In this document: in pieces, positions 30,497 to 36,361 of the stretch
Layout: each line of letters begins with the position of its first letter
Position numbering within the stretch: the first letter of the stretch is position 1
NCBI GenBank assembly: GCA_017623455.1
Contig: JAGAPA010000093.1
Coordinates: 1-36,361, forward strand
Reading direction: 5' to 3'
From: Clostridia bacterium
GTDB lineage: Bacteria; Bacillota; Clostridia; Christensenellales; Pumilibacteraceae
DNA length: 36,361 nt
Notes under the pieces: model-generated
Told to the model about the DNA's origin: nothing
Seen by the model: only the letters and a program-made list of their open reading frames with translations
The model's database searches: none
Program-made: the position numbers and the translations under genes

Positions 30497-30581
30497 TGGT
30501 GCGAATGACAGGACTTGAACCTGCATGAATCGCTTCACCAGAACCTGAATCTGGCGTGTCTGCCAATTCCACCACATTCGC
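30497..30581 (-). tRNA. tRNA-Leu, anticodon CAG
   Basis: An 85-nt class II tRNA with a variable arm. The acceptor pairs GCGAATG with CATTCGC, followed by A73 and an encoded CCA. The anticodon stem is CCAGA/TCTGG with loop TTCAGGT, so CAG is at 34-36. GGTTCAAGTCC is the T arm. Confidence 0.95.
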
Positions 30582-30757
30582 AAATGGCAAGTTCTTTCGT
30601 GTAAGCACCGTGCTTTCTGTCAAACTGCTATAATATTATATATGAAAGTTTAACAAAAAGCAAACGTTTTGACGCTGATTTTTAAAAAAAATTTATTTTA
30701 TCTCAAAATTTATCGGGGAATTTTATTTTTCAGGCTATCTGCTTACTCAAATTCAAG

Positions 30758-30806
30758 AAAAAAGGAATACACCCACAAAAAACTGTTACCTTTTGCGGTG
30801 TATTCC
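30758..30806 (-). terminator. Terminator of the GH106-like gene
   Basis: GGAATACACC (30764-30773) pairs with GGTGTATTCC (30797-30806). On the minus strand the hairpin is followed by TTTTTTC. Confidence 0.85.
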
Positions 30807-30833
30807 TCTTTTATTGCTAAGTTGTTTTTTTCG

Positions 30834-33800
30834 TTACTTTTGATAAATCTTGATTTCGGGCGACTTAAGAATTCCGTTATCGTAAAGATTATATTCATAC
30901 GACCAGTCCGCACCCTTATTATACCAATGTCCGGGACCTTTCCACTTTATGTCAGTGCAAGTATGATGAGCCACGAACGAATTAACCCTTGTAAGCACGA
31001 TTTCAAGCTCTAATACGTGTTCGCCCTTTGCTACGTTTTCAACTTTAAGTGTATACGGGTTGAACACGATATTACCTATATCCTTTCCGTCAAGCTTAGC
31101 TTTAATAAGCGCGCCGAAATACTTTTGCGCTAACACCTCGATATCGCAATCATTATCTACGCTAAAGGGAATCTTGTAGGTAATGCCTGCGCCGTAGAAA
31201 GGTAAGCCCTGATTTACTACCGAGCCAAAAGCAAGTTTGTCCGCCTTTTTGATAACAGAAGCACAGCATCCTTCCACCTTAACGCCAAAATCTCCTAAAA
31301 GGAAATAATTTTCTAAGCTTATGCGCTTTCCAAGCGGTGCTTTTATAATAAGCTCGTTTTCACCCTTTTTAAGAGATGGAAGCTTCATTGTATAAATTCG
31401 TCTGTCGGTAAAGTACCCGTTCTTTTTAACGTCTACCTTTTCGCCGTTGAAGAACACTTCTTCCGCCTCTTCATACGCAAGAGTGCATTTGGTCTTTATT
31501 TCGCTGTTTATAACAAACTTAAGGTATACGCTCTTTTCGGGCTTTTCTTCGTTTATTACCCATGGCTGAACGTCGTGACCGTCGGCAAGCGGATAGCCGT
31601 ATTTATCACGAAGCGATTTGTCGATACGAAGCATTTCTTCACGCTCGTTATAAACTTCTCCGTCCTCGCTCCAGTACGGCATATCCAATACAAGCACGTT
31701 ATCTTCTGCAAGAGAATACTCAACTTTGTCTTTAATATCTATTGTCTTAATAGGTTTTTGTACGGGTTTTGCGCATACGTATTGCGAAACTACGTCGTTT
31801 TCGTCCGCCTCGTCTAATCTTAAGAGCAACGAATCGAAGAGGTGGAAACGGTTTTTAATCTCGGTATTTCCGTTAACGTGACGATATGGCGCAGGATATG
31901 TTTTGCCGGTAAGAGTGTCGTAAACGGTAACTTTTTTAAGTCCTTTAACCGTGATAAAAACGTTTTTGGGATGATGAGCAAGGTTTGTGAGCATAAACTT
32001 ACTACCCAAGTAATCGGTGGTGTTTGCAATAAACAACCACTCGGTATTTCCGTCGATACGCTTGTTGTAAATAAAGTTGTCCGTTCTCTCGCCGTAGTCG
32101 TGAACGATATTTACCTCTCTTTCACTCTCTAACGCGTCAAGCACGTCGCAAGAGGTAAATTCTACCCTTTGAGAAAGCTCGTAAAGCTCTTTGCACTTAT
32201 CCGATACTTGCGCGTCAACGCACTTGGGACAAGCGCCAAGGAAGATAACCTTTCCTCCGTTTTTAGCAAACTCGGTAAGAATATCTACGGTAGTTCCTCT
32301 GATTGTGATAACAGGAGGCACTACTATTGCGGAATAATTCATTTCGCCCACGTTAAGCTTGTTATCCTTGTTTTCGCCGTGTTGCTCGGGAAGAAGCGAT
32401 TCGCTGATAAAATCAAAGTCGATACAGCCTTTAAGCAACCAGTTTATAATATTGGTAAAGTTGTTTTCAAGCTGAGTACGCATGCTTGCCGTATTTTGAG
32501 AAGGTCCGTATGCAAGCCAATAGCTCTCGACAGGATGAATAACGCCTACGTTTACCGACGGCTTACCACGGGTGAGCGCAGTATTCACTCTTGCAAAATG
32601 ATCCTCTATATACGGATAGTCTTTATACCAAGCAGACTGATAGGAAATTGCGCCCGGATAGTCGCGTTTTGCGCTACCTTTCATACTATACCAAGAAAGG
32701 TGAGGAACGCGCACGGTTACGCCTAACGCTGCTTGCCAATCGCCTTGGAACTTGTGTCCCCTAAAGTCAAAATCCCAACCCGTAACACCGTAAAGTTCGC
32801 TAAGCATTCCCTCACGTCCGTACTGATGCACGGCGGACTGCGTTTGCTTTGCGGTGGAAAGTTCTACGTAATTACAAAGCATATCAATGCCCGGGATACC
32901 AAAGTTGCGGTATGCGCGCATAGCTTCGCCCAAAGCGCTTGACTGAGAGTGAAGAGAAGCTTCCATCATCATATGTCCGGTAAGATAAAATCCGTGGTCG
33001 TTACACCACTTTCCACACTGGTCGGCAAAAGCTTTTGTAAACCTGTCGCAGATATGGTCGTGGTAATAGTATCTCGTCTTGCTTGGCTTATTATCGGGCA
33101 AGTCCCACAACAGCTCGGGCAAGTAGGGCATCATATCATAACCATACTTTTTAGCAAACGTATCTGTAAAATCATACGTCCAGGGAAGCGTTATTTCATT
33201 CTCGCTCTTCGCAAACGGTAGCGTTTGCATATGCGTAAACTGTGGCTCGTCCGTAAAGATTGCAGGTACGGTTTTGCCAAACTCGTCGCCCACTACTTCG
33301 TTATACTTTTCGTGAGTTACCTTTATAAACTCCGCAACCGCCTCGTCCATAAGCGTATCAAGGTATGCCTGATTGTTGTACCAGCCCGAATCGCCCACGA
33401 TTATCAAATACACGTTCCACTTTTTACCGCATACGTTTGTCGCAAATTGGTCAATTCTTTCATAACTCTTAAGCGTTCCATCGGTATTTAACACGATATC
33501 GTAAGACGCCATATGTTTTACGCCCCTGAAGCCTGCAACCTTTCCCGCACTTCCCGTATTGCGATTTTTCTTGCGTTCCTCAGCGACAAACTCAGTTCCG
33601 TCCGTTATTTCTTCATACTCCGCGGTCGTAAAAAGAATGAGTTTTTGGCGGTAGTTGAGGTTTTTGGTAACTATTCCACCGGCAGCGCCCGAGGGCCATC
33701 TATCCTCGTCGTAAAGCCAAGACAACATTTTTTCTTTTTTTGCCTTGTCCGTACAACTTTTGATAAGATCCATAAACTCTTCGGAAAGATAGGGCGTTGC

Positions 33801-33989
33801 CATACCGCTTCTTACGTGCATGTGAAATCCGCCAAAGCCCATTTCCTTAAAGCGGTCTATCTGCCACAAAAGTTCTTTCTTTTCAAGATTATCGTTCCAC
33901 GCCCAAAACGGAGTCGCTCTGTACTCGCTCGTTGGGTTTTTGAAAAGCTCGATATCAAGTTCTTTTGCTTTGTTCTTTTCGTATAACAT
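30834..33989 (-). CDS. Alpha-L-rhamnosidase-like GH106 protein
   Basis: A 1051-aa protein without a visible signal peptide, so likely cytoplasmic. The N-terminal block fits GH106: P-F-W-A-W-N-D-N-L, E-L-L-W-Q-I-D-R-F-K-E-M-G-F-G-G-F-H-M-H-V-R-S-G, then Y-D-E-D-R-W-P-S-G-A-A-G-G and F-T-D-E-P-Q-F near residue 240. The middle and C-terminal parts contain galactose-binding-like beta-sandwich stretches common to this family, with a late beta domain around 780-930. GH106 enzymes remove alpha-L-rhamnose from plant or bacterial glycans, usually with calcium. The catalytic Glu residues are not assigned by eye. It is downstream of an OPA/MFS transporter on the same strand, separated by a terminator. 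GAGGTG precedes the start. Confidence 0.88.
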   Translation of the reverse strand: MLYEKNKAKELDIELFKNPTSEYRATPFWAWNDNLEKKELLWQIDRFKEMGFGGFHMHVRSGMATPYLSEEFMDLIKSCTDKAKKEKMLSWLYDEDRWPSGAAGGIVTKNLNYRQKLILFTTAEYEEITDGTEFVAEERKKNRNTGSAGKVAGFRGVKHMASYDIVLNTDGTLKSYERIDQFATNVCGKKWNVYLIIVGDSGWYNNQAYLDTLMDEAVAEFIKVTHEKYNEVVGDEFGKTVPAIFTDEPQFTHMQTLPFAKSENEITLPWTYDFTDTFAKKYGYDMMPYLPELLWDLPDNKPSKTRYYYHDHICDRFTKAFADQCGKWCNDHGFYLTGHMMMEASLHSQSSALGEAMRAYRNFGIPGIDMLCNYVELSTAKQTQSAVHQYGREGMLSELYGVTGWDFDFRGHKFQGDWQAALGVTVRVPHLSWYSMKGSAKRDYPGAISYQSAWYKDYPYIEDHFARVNTALTRGKPSVNVGVIHPVESYWLAYGPSQNTASMRTQLENNFTNIINWLLKGCIDFDFISESLLPEQHGENKDNKLNVGEMNYSAIVVPPVITIRGTTVDILTEFAKNGGKVIFLGACPKCVDAQVSDKCKELYELSQRVEFTSCDVLDALESEREVNIVHDYGERTDNFIYNKRIDGNTEWLFIANTTDYLGSKFMLTNLAHHPKNVFITVKGLKKVTVYDTLTGKTYPAPYRHVNGNTEIKNRFHLFDSLLLRLDEADENDVVSQYVCAKPVQKPIKTIDIKDKVEYSLAEDNVLVLDMPYWSEDGEVYNEREEMLRIDKSLRDKYGYPLADGHDVQPWVINEEKPEKSVYLKFVINSEIKTKCTLAYEEAEEVFFNGEKVDVKKNGYFTDRRIYTMKLPSLKKGENELIIKAPLGKRISLENYFLLGDFGVKVEGCCASVIKKADKLAFGSVVNQGLPFYGAGITYKIPFSVDNDCDIEVLAQKYFGALIKAKLDGKDIGNIVFNPYTLKVENVAKGEHVLELEIVLTRVNSFVAHHTCTDIKWKGPGHWYNKGADWSYEYNLYDNGILKSPEIKIYQK

Positions 33990-34072
33990 TTTCCACCTCG
34001 CGTTTTATTTGACAAGTTACGGCTTTTAACTCCGCTCCTCGTCTTGTATTTTCCATAATACTATTGTACAAT

Positions 34073-34103
34073 AAAACCCACTTATTTTGCAAGTGGGTTT
34101 TTA
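34073..34103. terminator. Bidirectional terminator between the transporter and GH106 genes
   Basis: AAAACCCACTT/AAGTGGGTTTT with a 7-base loop and T-runs on both strands. It ends the MFS transcript before the GH106 gene, so the two genes may not be co-transcribed. Confidence 0.88.
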
Positions 34104-34154
34104 AGATTTTTTAATTATTTTTTTGCGTTTAACTTCACAAAATCCCTACTAGTT

Positions 34155-35405
34155 TTACTCGGCGGAAAATTCTTCGCTTTCGATTATCGTTTCGCATTGC
34201 TTTTTCTTAGACTTAAAAATTTTTTTGTATGGTAAAACGATTAGTAATCCCGCTACCACTAGGGCAAGCCAAATAAGTATAAGATTTTGCCATCCGATAA
34301 CGCCCACGGCATTTGCGAATACTAAATTAGCGATCGCTGCGCCGATATAACTAAGACAATCCAAATATCCCGTTGCAGTGGAAACCATTCCCGTATCTCG
34401 TAAGGACGGGCAATATTTGCTATAAAGCATTGTAGCTGCTCCGTTACAAGACATAATCGCAAGCACAATCGTTATTATTCCAATAACAGGCTGTTTTATA
34501 AAATACGTAAGCGTGAAAAATATGGCTGAAGTAAAGAACATTATGACCATAGTTTTATCCATATTATGTCCAAGTCTTTCGTATACAAAGATTGAAATAA
34601 AAGTAGTAAATGCAATAACAAAAGTAGTTACGCTAAAAAGAACTGACGCAACTTCCGACCCCAATCCGTGATACTCCGAAATAAATGTTGGTAACCAAAA
34701 TACAACAGACGTACGCACGATTCCTGTAATTATTGAGATAAGAGAGAACAAAATTATACGGTGTTTGATAAGAATTTTTACTCCGCCTACTATTTTTTCT
34801 TTCTTTTCTATTTTATACTGTCCATACTTAATAAAACCTTTCTTTTCGAACATTGAAAAGACAACAAAGGAAATAATTCCCATTACGGCAAGAATTGCGC
34901 TTCCTACAAAAAATACGCCGTTCCAATCAAGAAATATTGCAAAAAATCCTGCAGTTGGCGTGCCTATAAACGACGCAAAAGTATATCCCAAAGAACAACG
35001 CGTGGTATAAATTGGGTCAGTGTTTTCTGCAACAACCTTGGTCATAGGTCCGTATATCATTGCAAGAAAAATTCCGGTCAAGCCATACACTGCCGGCGCT
35101 AGCATTTTTACGTCGATGCAAAGCACGAAAACAACGTTGCTAATTCCTGCAAGCATTAGTCCTAAACTTATCATCCACTTGGCTTTTACTCTGTCGCCTA
35201 CTATTCCGTTAAAAAGCTGACCTATCGCATAACAAATAAAATAAACAGAAGAAATAGTGCCTATATACCCTTTATCATAGCCTACTTCCGTCATTTGTGG
35301 GGTTACTGCGCTTAGTATGTTACGAGCTATATATACCGCCAAGTACGACACCGAACATAGCGTACCTATCTTGATTGCCTTTTTCGCTCCCACGCTTATT
35401 TGCAT
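34155..35405 (-). CDS. MFS transporter of the organophosphate:phosphate antiporter (OPA) type
   Basis: A 416-aa membrane protein with about 12 hydrophobic segments. The family signature Y-I-A-R-N-I-L-S-A-V-T-P-Q-M (about residue 25-38) and F-I-C-Y-A-I-G-Q-L-F-N-G-I-V-G-D-R-V-K-A-K (about 56-76) is typical of GlpT/UhpT/UhpC members, which exchange sugar phosphates or related organic anions for phosphate. A conserved G-D-R motif at the loop 2-3 position is present. It likely imports a phosphorylated or anionic sugar; the adjacent GH106 gene is only suggestive of a rhamnose-containing substrate. It has AAAGGAG upstream, its own promoter with a palindrome, and a terminator. Confidence 0.88.
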   Translation of the reverse strand: MQISVGAKKAIKIGTLCSVSYLAVYIARNILSAVTPQMTEVGYDKGYIGTISSVYFICYAIGQLFNGIVGDRVKAKWMISLGLMLAGISNVVFVLCIDVKMLAPAVYGLTGIFLAMIYGPMTKVVAENTDPIYTTRCSLGYTFASFIGTPTAGFFAIFLDWNGVFFVGSAILAVMGIISFVVFSMFEKKGFIKYGQYKIEKKEKIVGGVKILIKHRIILFSLISIITGIVRTSVVFWLPTFISEYHGLGSEVASVLFSVTTFVIAFTTFISIFVYERLGHNMDKTMVIMFFTSAIFFTLTYFIKQPVIGIITIVLAIMSCNGAATMLYSKYCPSLRDTGMVSTATGYLDCLSYIGAAIANLVFANAVGVIGWQNLILIWLALVVAGLLIVLPYKKIFKSKKKQCETIIESEEFSAE

Positions 35406-35438
35406 TATTATCTCCTTTTTGCATAATTATAATGATTT

Positions 35439-35480
35439 TATAATACGATATATTATACGCGCCTAAAATTATAAAGTCAA
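35439..35480 (-). promoter_or_regulatory. MFS transporter promoter with AT-rich palindrome
   Basis: Minus-strand TTGACT (35475-35480), 17 bp, TATAAT (35452-35457). The -10 box overlaps the interrupted palindrome TATAATA-CGATA-TATTATA (35439-35457), a possible operator; part of the symmetry may come from the TATAAT box itself. Confidence 0.6.
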
Positions 35481-35544
35481 ATAAAATATTGGCTATGTCA
35501 CAACAAATGGTTGATAAATATTATTATGTTTTGACGAGAAAAAC

Positions 35545-35567
35545 ACAAGAAAGACAAGTGTTCTTGT
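35545..35567. repeat. Inverted repeat near the diverged structured repeat
   Basis: ACAAGAA (35545-35551) and TTCTTGT (35561-35567) can form a 7-bp stem. The 35406-35714 stretch has no gene; it holds the MFS promoter, this hairpin, the diverged repeat and the tRNA promoter. Confidence 0.45.
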
Positions 35568-35569
35568 AA

Positions 35570-35597
35570 GGGAGGTACGCAGGCGTACTCCCAATAT
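35570..35597 (-). repeat. Diverged copy of the trkH-adjacent repeat, hairpin end
   Basis: The minus strand here matches the end of repeat unit 2 at 21 of 24 positions (35574-35597). The hairpin stem is GTACG/CGTAC here against GTGCG/CGCAC there, so a G-C pair has become A-T and base pairing is kept. The shared ATATTGGGAG follows the hairpin. On the plus strand GGGAG-G-TACGC/GCGTACTCCC forms a longer stem with one bulge. Confidence 0.6.
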
Positions 35598-35662
35598 TAT
35601 TATTTAGCAAAACAATAACACAAAATAAAAGAAAGATTAGTTATAAAATGCGTATTGTATTC

Positions 35663-35691
35663 TTGACAATAACGTTTTGTTATGCTAAAAT
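35663..35691 (+). promoter_or_regulatory. tRNA-Pro region promoter
   Basis: TTGACA (35663-35668), 17 bp, TAAAAT (35686-35691), 24 bases before the tRNA-Pro fragment. It can drive both the fragment and the intact copy. Confidence 0.75.
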
Positions 35692-35714
35692 AGTTAGGCT
35701 AAAATAAATACTTT

Positions 35715-35753
35715 CGAGGTGTAGCGCAGTTGGTAGCGCGCAGCGTTCGGGAC
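35715..35753 (+). pseudogene. 5' fragment of a tRNA-Pro gene
   Basis: 39 bases containing the acceptor 5' strand (CGAGGTG), a D arm with GCGC/GCGC, the 5' anticodon stem (CAGCG) and the loop TTCGGGA. It differs at only 4 positions from the intact tRNA-Pro 194 bases downstream. The 3' anticodon stem (CGCTG expected), T arm and 3' acceptor are missing: after CGGGAC the sequence turns into unrelated, hairpin-rich DNA. It is not a functional tRNA. Confidence 0.85.
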
Positions 35754-35774
35754 TCAATCACCGTTTTCGGCGTA

Positions 35775-35844
35775 GATTTTTCGAGAAGAGCCGAAAACCC
35801 TTGAAAACACTGACTTTTTCGGCTCTCCCGAATGTCGAAAAATC
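35775..35844. repeat. Nested hairpin between the tRNA fragment and intact tRNA
   Basis: An outer 10-bp stem GATTTTTCGA/TCGAAAAATC (35775-35784 with 35835-35844) encloses an inner 11-bp stem AGAGCCGAAAA/TTTTCGGCTCT. It may act as a terminator-like structure or an integrase/recombination structure. Confidence 0.55.
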
Positions 35845-35908
35845 ATCAATTTCTCGGTTTGACCACATGTTTGACCACTTACGAAAAAATTCAATATTTT
35901 TACCATTT

Positions 35909-35984
35909 CGAGGTGTAGCGAAGGTGGTATCGCGCATCGTTCGGGACGATGAGATCGCAGGTTCGAGTCCTGTCACTTCGACCA
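35909..35984 (+). tRNA. tRNA-Pro, anticodon CGG
   Basis: A 76-nt gene with encoded CCA. The acceptor pairs CGAGGTG with CACTTCG (one G-U), the D stem is GCGA/TCGC, the anticodon stem is CATCG/CGATG with loop TTCGGGA (CGG at 34-36, reads CCG), and the T arm is GGTTCGAGTCC. The D-stem C-G to A-T change against the fragment upstream is compensatory, so this copy is functional and differs by descent, not by random decay. Confidence 0.93.
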
Positions 35985-35987
35985 AAA

Positions 35988-36033
35988 AACAGCCGGAAAT
36001 AAGCCATTTTGACTTGTTTTCGGCTGTTTTTCT
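35988..36033 (+). terminator. Terminator of tRNA-Pro
   Basis: AACAGCCG pairs with CGGCTGTT, extended inward by a G-T and AAA/TTT, and followed by TTTTTCTAT, a few bases after the CCA end. Confidence 0.85.
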
Positions 36034-36170
36034 ATATATTTTCCACAAAATTGGATGTTTTCAGTTGACCACATGTTCGCCTGATTTTTTGGCTTTTTAT
36101 TGGATTTTTCATGGCTTTTTCTCAATCCTTTTGAAAATCCCTTTTCTTTGCTTTCTGCGACTCAAATTTT

Positions 36171-36201
36171 GAGGGCTGACGATTCATTTTCGTCAGCCCT
36201 C
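36171..36201. terminator. Inverted repeat after the CAT gene
   Basis: A perfect 11-bp stem (GAGGGCTGACG/CGTCAGCCCTC) with a 9-base loop. On the plus strand a moderate GCTCTTTAT follows; on the minus strand no T-run follows, so its direction as a terminator is uncertain. The 36034-36170 stretch has no gene I can support. Confidence 0.6.
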
Positions 36202-36238
36202 GCTCTTTATATCATCCCGACAAATTGGAATTTATATT

Positions 36239-36361
36239 TCAGCCAAAACGGTCAATATATTTTTGGAGCTTCTCGACGAACAGGCCAACATGATATCCGT
36301 CACAGACAGCGTGATGTACCTGTATTGCAAGTGGAAGCATGCGTTTACCTTCCCGATCAAA
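36239..36361 (-). CDS. cat: Chloramphenicol acetyltransferase-type protein, C-terminal end only
   Basis: A minus-strand frame from the window edge to a TGA at 36239 encodes the last 40 residues of a CAT-family acyltransferase: L-P-L-A-I-Q-V-H-H-A-V-C-D-G-Y-H-V, the active-site H-H-x-x-x-D-G region, with the second His as the catalytic base. The following V-E-K-L-Q-K-Y-I closing helix is typical. The N-terminal three quarters lie outside the window. Type A CAT proteins confer chloramphenicol resistance by acetylation with acetyl-CoA. A chromosomal, non-resistance member of the family is possible and cannot be ruled out from the C-terminus alone. Confidence 0.88.
   Translation of the reverse strand, partial: FDREGKRMLPLAIQVHHAVCDGYHVGLFVEKLQKYIDRFG

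Larger units (their letters stand above)
35859..36077 (+). repeat. 13-bp direct repeats flanking tRNA-Pro
   Basis: TTGACCACATGTT occurs at 35859-35871 and 36065-36077, one on each side of tRNA-Pro(CGG). A shorter TTGACCAC also starts at 35871. They may be integrase arm-type sites or target duplications. Confidence 0.6.

Noticed and set aside
30344-30583. Minus-strand 79-aa ORF across the tRNA-Leu/tRNA-Pro pair
   Set aside because: Reading frame runs through two clear tRNA genes and their terminator and shows no ribosome binding site.
35758-36048. Minus-strand 96-aa ORF over the intact tRNA-Pro
   Set aside because: It contains the well-known tRNA-antisense peptide pattern (L-E-P-A-I-S-S-S-R); it is the shadow of a tRNA gene.

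Overview
The window looks like a chromosomal segment of a gut-type Clostridia (Firmicutes) bacterium, possibly a relative of Christensenellales. The signs are strong AGGAGG ribosome binding sites, many consensus sigma-A promoters (TTGACA/TATAAT, 16-18 bp spacing), abundant intrinsic terminators with T-tracts, and gene families typical of anaerobic Firmicutes (Mini-RNase III, DUF554, two-RCK TrkA with TrkH, GH4 and GH106 glycosidases). The genus cannot be fixed from the sequence alone. Most of the window is ordinary core or carbohydrate-use chromosome. The two ends are accessory.

Layout. 1-3380 (minus strand): an accessory cassette with an XRE-type regulator, a structured leader or small RNA with its own terminator, an unrecognised 319-aa protein, and three consecutive proteins (the last cut by the window edge) that share a fibronectin-III-like module marked W-x2-[LIV]-E-[DE]-A-A-x-Y. 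3640-5840: GH4 alpha-galactosidase divergent from an AraC regulator. 6020-8540: mrnC-thyA-folA followed by rlmB. 8700-12110: lipid kinase, then glycolytic tpiA and gpmI. 12200-15050 (minus): predicted glycoside hydrolase and a membrane-anchored DUF4886 SGNH-like protein. 15170-18160: cysK, YgjV-like membrane protein, prolyl-tRNA deacylase, L-asparaginase. 18200-21000 (minus): AraC regulator with a glycerophosphodiester phosphodiesterase, then a DUF554 membrane protein. 21120-23300 (minus): histidine kinase and OmpR-type response regulator. 23500-25430: aldo/keto reductase and a TPR-like protein. 25485-28650: three tandem structured repeats, then trkH-trkA (minus) under a promoter whose -10 sits in a 20-bp perfect palindrome. 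28750-30280: maltose/galactoside acetyltransferase and a DUF4304-like protein. 30417-30581: tRNA-Pro(GGG) and tRNA-Leu(CAG). 30834-35405: GH106-like alpha-L-rhamnosidase and an OPA/MFS transporter. 35400-36361: a diverged copy of the repeat, a 5' tRNA-Pro fragment, an intact tRNA-Pro(CGG), flanking 13-bp repeats, and the C-terminal end of a chloramphenicol acetyltransferase.

How it fits together. Two or three local carbohydrate-use units (alpha-galactoside, rhamnose-containing glycans, and a glycosidase/esterase-like pair) carry their own regulators or promoters, between housekeeping operons for nucleotide synthesis (thyA-folA), RNA processing (mrnC, rlmB), glycolysis, cysteine/asparagine metabolism and potassium uptake. 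The most novel-looking material is (i) the left-edge cassette with paralogous modules and a structured RNA, (ii) the 87-98 bp repeat family, whose distant copy preserves a hairpin through a compensatory change, and (iii) the tRNA-Pro fragment/intact-copy arrangement next to a drug-resistance-type gene, which suggests a mobile element boundary. Two genes (mrnC and an AraC regulator) look as if they are translated from leaderless mRNAs.
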